Assembly (NCBI GenBank): GCA_030043575.1
Contig: JASHXK010000394.1
Location: 1 to 7,352, forward strand
Length of the DNA: 7,352 nucleotides
Origin: Terriglobales bacterium
GTDB taxonomy: Bacteria; Acidobacteriota; Terriglobia; Terriglobales; Acidobacteriaceae
Reading direction: 5' to 3'
The position numbers and the translations under genes are program-made. Positions 5,593 through 7,352 of this stretch are shown here, one piece after another (positions within the stretch are counted from its first letter, which is position 1; each line of letters starts with the position of its first letter). A model generated the notes under the pieces. The model saw only the letters and a list, made by a program, of their open reading frames with translations. It searched no databases and had not been told where the DNA came from.

Positions 5593-6192
5593 ATGAAACC
5601 AATCATCGATACCCCGACCCTTACCAGTGCGACGTTCGAAGAGCTTGTGCGCGAGATGTTGGTGCGCGTAGGCGAAGATCCCGAGCGCGAAGGCCTGCTG
5701 CAAACTCCGGAGCGCTACGCCAAGGCGCTGCAATACCTCACCAAGGGCTATCGCGAAGATCCCGAAGAGATCCTGCGCGGCGCGCTCTTCAATGTCGATT
5801 ACGACGAGATGGTCATCGTCAAAGACATTGAGATGTTCAGCCTGTGCGAGCACCACATGCTGCCGTTCTTTGGCAAAGTGCACATTGCCTACATTCCCAA
5901 AGGCAAGGTGATTGGGCTGAGCAAAGTGGCGCGGCTGGTGGAGATCTTCGCGCGCCGGCTGCAAGTGCAGGAGCGGCTGACGGTGCAGATCGCCGAAACG
6001 ATTCAGAAGGCAGCGCAGCCGCTGGGTGTGGGCGTGGTCGTCGAAGCGCGCCACCTGTGCATGATGATGCGCGGCGTAGAGAAGCAGCACTCGGCGACGG
6101 TGACCTCGTCGATGCTGGGCGCATTCCGCGCGCAGCAGACGCGGCAGGAGTTCCTCTCTCTCATCCATGCCAAGAACACCAACGGAGCCTAG
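5593..6192 (+). CDS. folE: GTP cyclohydrolase I (FolE1 type)
   Basis: Converts GTP to 7,8-dihydroneopterin triphosphate plus formate, the entry step to folate and to biopterin-type cofactors, in the cytoplasm. The 199 residues are normal for bacterial FolE. N-terminal helix FEELVREML (15-23), GEDPEREGLLQTPER (27-41), the zinc/active-site block SLCEHHMLPF (83-92) with C85, H87 and H88, GKVHIAYIPKGKVIGLSK (94-111), QVQERLT (124-130), and ARHLCMMMRG (152-161) with H154 and C156. By comparison with E. coli, the zinc ligands are C85, H88 and C156, and H87 is the catalytic His. ATG 5593 is chosen because later starts would cut the conserved helix, although no Shine-Dalgarno sequence precedes it. 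It sits between the PTPS pair and the SDR gene, which places it in a pterin pathway. The stop is followed in the same frame by one codon and the SDR start. Confidence 0.97.
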   Translation: MKPIIDTPTLTSATFEELVREMLVRVGEDPEREGLLQTPERYAKALQYLTKGYREDPEEILRGALFNVDYDEMVIVKDIEMFSLCEHHMLPFFGKVHIAYIPKGKVIGLSKVARLVEIFARRLQVQERLTVQIAETIQKAAQPLGVGVVVEARHLCMMMRGVEKQHSATVTSSMLGAFRAQQTRQEFLSLIHAKNTNGA

Positions 6193-6195
6193 CCG

Positions 6196-6984
6196 ATGAC
6201 TGCGAAGAGGCAGTCGTCAGGCAAGCCAAAAGTTGTTCCGTTACGGCCGCCCACTGGGCCGACGCGATTGGCAGGAAAGCTTGCCGTCGTCACCGGCGGA
6301 AGCAAGGGTATCGGCTACGCGATCGCGCGAGCGCTGGCGCTGGAGGGCGCCAACGTCGTCATCACCGGGCGCGACCTGAACACCTTGACCAGGAGCGCCG
6401 CCGAACTGCGCAAAGAGGTACTTGGTCCGGCGAAGATCTTAGCAATGACGTGCGATGTGCGGGAGCCAAAGTCGGTAGCCAGGTTGTTCGCGGTGGTGCG
6501 ACGACGCTTCGCGCAAATCGACATCCTGGTCAACAACGCGGGCGTCAGCCAGTCGGCGCGGCCGCTGCTGGAAACCTCGCTGGAGACCTGGCGCGACAAC
6601 ATCGAAACCAACCTGACCGGCGTCTTTCTCTGTACGCGCGCGGCCTTGCCGCAGATGAAAGCGGGTGCGACCATCATCAATAATCTCTCTGCAGCCGCCA
6701 AGCAGATGTTTCCGCAGTATTACGCTTATACGGCTGCCAAGATGGGAGCGCTGGGATTCACGCAGTCGCTGCGCGAGGAGCTGGCTCCGCGCGGCATTCG
6801 GGTAATGGCGCTGATGCCGGGAGCGACGTCGACCGACATCTGGCAGCAGATCAATCCCGACATGCCACGCGATCGCATGATCGAAGTTGAGAGCGTCGCA
6901 CAGGCGGTACTCTATGCGGTGCTGCTCCCGCCGAATGTGAATCCCACGGAGATCAGCCTGGATCCGGCCGCGGGCGCGCTGTAG
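6196..6984 (+). CDS. Classical short-chain dehydrogenase/reductase, possible pterin reductase
   Basis: NAD(P)-dependent oxidoreductase with a Rossmann fold. The 262 residues begin with a basic, Pro-rich extension (1-26), then the cofactor motif TGGSKGIG (33-40), CDVRE (86-90), NNAG (113-116), conserved N139, catalytic S165, Y178 and K182 (YTAAK), and PGA-T-TDIW (208-216). K37 in the glycine motif and R59 right after the second strand (ITGRD) are typical of NADP(H) preference. GGAG at 6184-6187, eight bases before the ATG and inside folE, supports the start and an operon. Sequence alone looks like the broad FabG-type group; it lacks the TGxxxRxG variant of PTR1/FolM pteridine reductases. Its position after PTPS and folE genes suggests it reduces the side chain of 6-pyruvoyl-tetrahydropterin, as sepiapterin reductase does, but this is inference. 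A fatty-acid or sugar substrate remains possible. Confidence 0.88.
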   Translation: MTAKRQSSGKPKVVPLRPPTGPTRLAGKLAVVTGGSKGIGYAIARALALEGANVVITGRDLNTLTRSAAELRKEVLGPAKILAMTCDVREPKSVARLFAVVRRRFAQIDILVNNAGVSQSARPLLETSLETWRDNIETNLTGVFLCTRAALPQMKAGATIINNLSAAAKQMFPQYYAYTAAKMGALGFTQSLREELAPRGIRVMALMPGATSTDIWQQINPDMPRDRMIEVESVAQAVLYAVLLPPNVNPTEISLDPAAGAL

Positions 6985-6992
6985 GCAAATCC

Positions 6993-7138
6993 TTTTCACC
7001 ACGGAAGGCACGAAATCCGAATTAGGTGTACCCTGCCACGCAGGACTTCCTGCGGTCTTTCTTCGCGCCCAAGCTGCTTCGTAGTCATCGGAAGACACAA
7101 GAAAAACTCCGTGCCCTCCGTACCTCCGTTGTGAGAAT
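6993..7138. repeat. Inverted intergenic repeat with CACCACGGA-type arms
   Basis: The left arm at 6993-7019 contains TTTCACCACGGAAGGCACG. The right arm at 7107-7138, read on the minus strand, contains CACAACGGAGGTACGGAGGG followed by CACGGAG. The arms share the CAC-ACGGA-GG-ACGGA pattern in opposite orientation, about 88 bases apart, and match the copy at 3066-3081. The unit fills the spacer between two convergent genes, without any open frame that looks coding. It is best described as a degenerate palindromic dispersed repeat. Confidence 0.6.
7039..7063 (+). terminator. Possible intrinsic terminator of the pterin operon
   Basis: CGCAGG (7039-7044) and CCTGCG (7049-7054) form a 6-bp GC-rich stem with a four-base loop, followed by GTCTTTCTT. 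It lies 54 bases after the SDR stop codon, inside the repeat between convergent genes. The T-tract is interrupted, so this is a moderate candidate. Confidence 0.4.
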
Positions 7139-7143
7139 TCCGT

Positions 7144-7352
7144 TCACAATCCGTAGTGGTAACGGCGCGTGCGGGTAGGGAAGAGCTTGATGAGGAAAAT
7201 GCCCGCGACGAATCCTCCCACGTGTGCCCAGAAAGCGATGCCGCTGGAGGTGCTGGCGTGCGTAGCGATCGACGAAGCGGCGCCGCTGAGAAACTGCGCG
7301 ACAAACCAGTAGCCAAGCACGATCCACGCCGGCAGCCACATAAAGAAGATGA
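7144..7352 (-). CDS. Rhomboid-family intramembrane serine protease, C-terminal end (cut by right edge)
   Basis: The last 68 residues of a membrane protein; the frame is open to the window edge, so the visible ATG at 7341 is internal, not the start. Visible are a hydrophobic helix (WLPAWIVLGYWFVAQFLSG), a short polar loop, and FWAHVGGFVAGIFLIKLF, a rhomboid hallmark in which the His (codon 7224-7222) is the catalytic base paired with a Ser in a GxSG motif that would lie outside the window. A short basic tail RTRRYHYGL ends the protein. Such proteases cut single-pass membrane proteins within the bilayer; the substrate is unknown. The gene is convergent to the pterin operon, so it is probably unrelated to it. 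Without the Ser in view an inactive homologue cannot be excluded. Confidence 0.85.
   Translation of the reverse strand, partial: IFFMWLPAWIVLGYWFVAQFLSGAASSIATHASTSSGIAFWAHVGGFVAGIFLIKLFPTRTRRYHYGL

Noticed and set aside
5844..6683. Plus-strand open frame of 279 codons spanning folE and the SDR gene
   Set aside because: It runs out of frame across two genes with intact, well-recognised motifs; the translation is low-complexity Arg/Ala-rich.
1..7352. CRISPR array, tRNA/rRNA gene, insertion sequence, toxin-antitoxin or phage-defence module
   Set aside because: No spaced direct repeats, cloverleaf or ribosomal signatures, transposase motifs or defence-type domains were seen. The genes present are housekeeping, envelope and cofactor genes.

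Overview
The window reads as chromosomal DNA from a GC-rich Gram-negative bacterium, most likely an acidobacterium (Terriglobia/Koribacter-like). That guess rests on the overall protein character, a long-N-terminus TonB-family protein, and scattered copies of a CACCACGGA..GGCACGGA intergenic repeat that I associate with such genomes. It is a recollection, not a database result. No phage, IS element, CRISPR array, tRNA or rRNA is visible.

Layout. (1) 1-1117, minus: the N-terminal third of isoleucyl-tRNA synthetase (ileS), running off the left edge, with an unusual HQGT in place of the HIGH signature. (2) 1118-1437: a 320-base divergent spacer with a consensus -10 box for ileS and two leader hairpins before the next gene. 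(3) 1438-2439, plus: a TonB-family energy transducer. It ends at a perfect 10-bp bidirectional terminator shared with the convergent (4) 2503-2997, minus: a TlpA/ResA-type thioredoxin-fold lipoprotein. (5) 3166-4188, plus: a membrane-anchored family-2 glycosyltransferase, preceded by a palindromic repeat. (6) 4318-6984, plus: a probable pterin operon of five genes: a small four-helix membrane protein, two overlapping 6-pyruvoyl-tetrahydropterin synthase (PTPS) paralogues, GTP cyclohydrolase I (folE) and a classical NADPH-type short-chain dehydrogenase/reductase (SDR). (7) 6985-7143: an intergenic repeat plus a likely terminator. (8) 7144-7352, minus: the C-terminal end of a rhomboid-family membrane protease, cut by the right edge.

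The pterin cluster is the most interesting part. FolE converts GTP to 7,8-dihydroneopterin triphosphate. PTPS converts that to 6-pyruvoyl-tetrahydropterin. An NADPH-dependent SDR (sepiapterin reductase in animals) would finish tetrahydrobiopterin or a relative. Both PTPS copies carry a C-x5-HGH spacing like the eukaryotic (BH4-making) enzymes rather than the C-x3-HGH of E. coli QueD. The gene set therefore fits a biopterin-like cofactor route better than queuosine synthesis alone. The product is inferred. The duplicated, translationally coupled PTPS pair and the heptamer repeat sitting where the folE ribosome-binding site should be are the oddest features seen.
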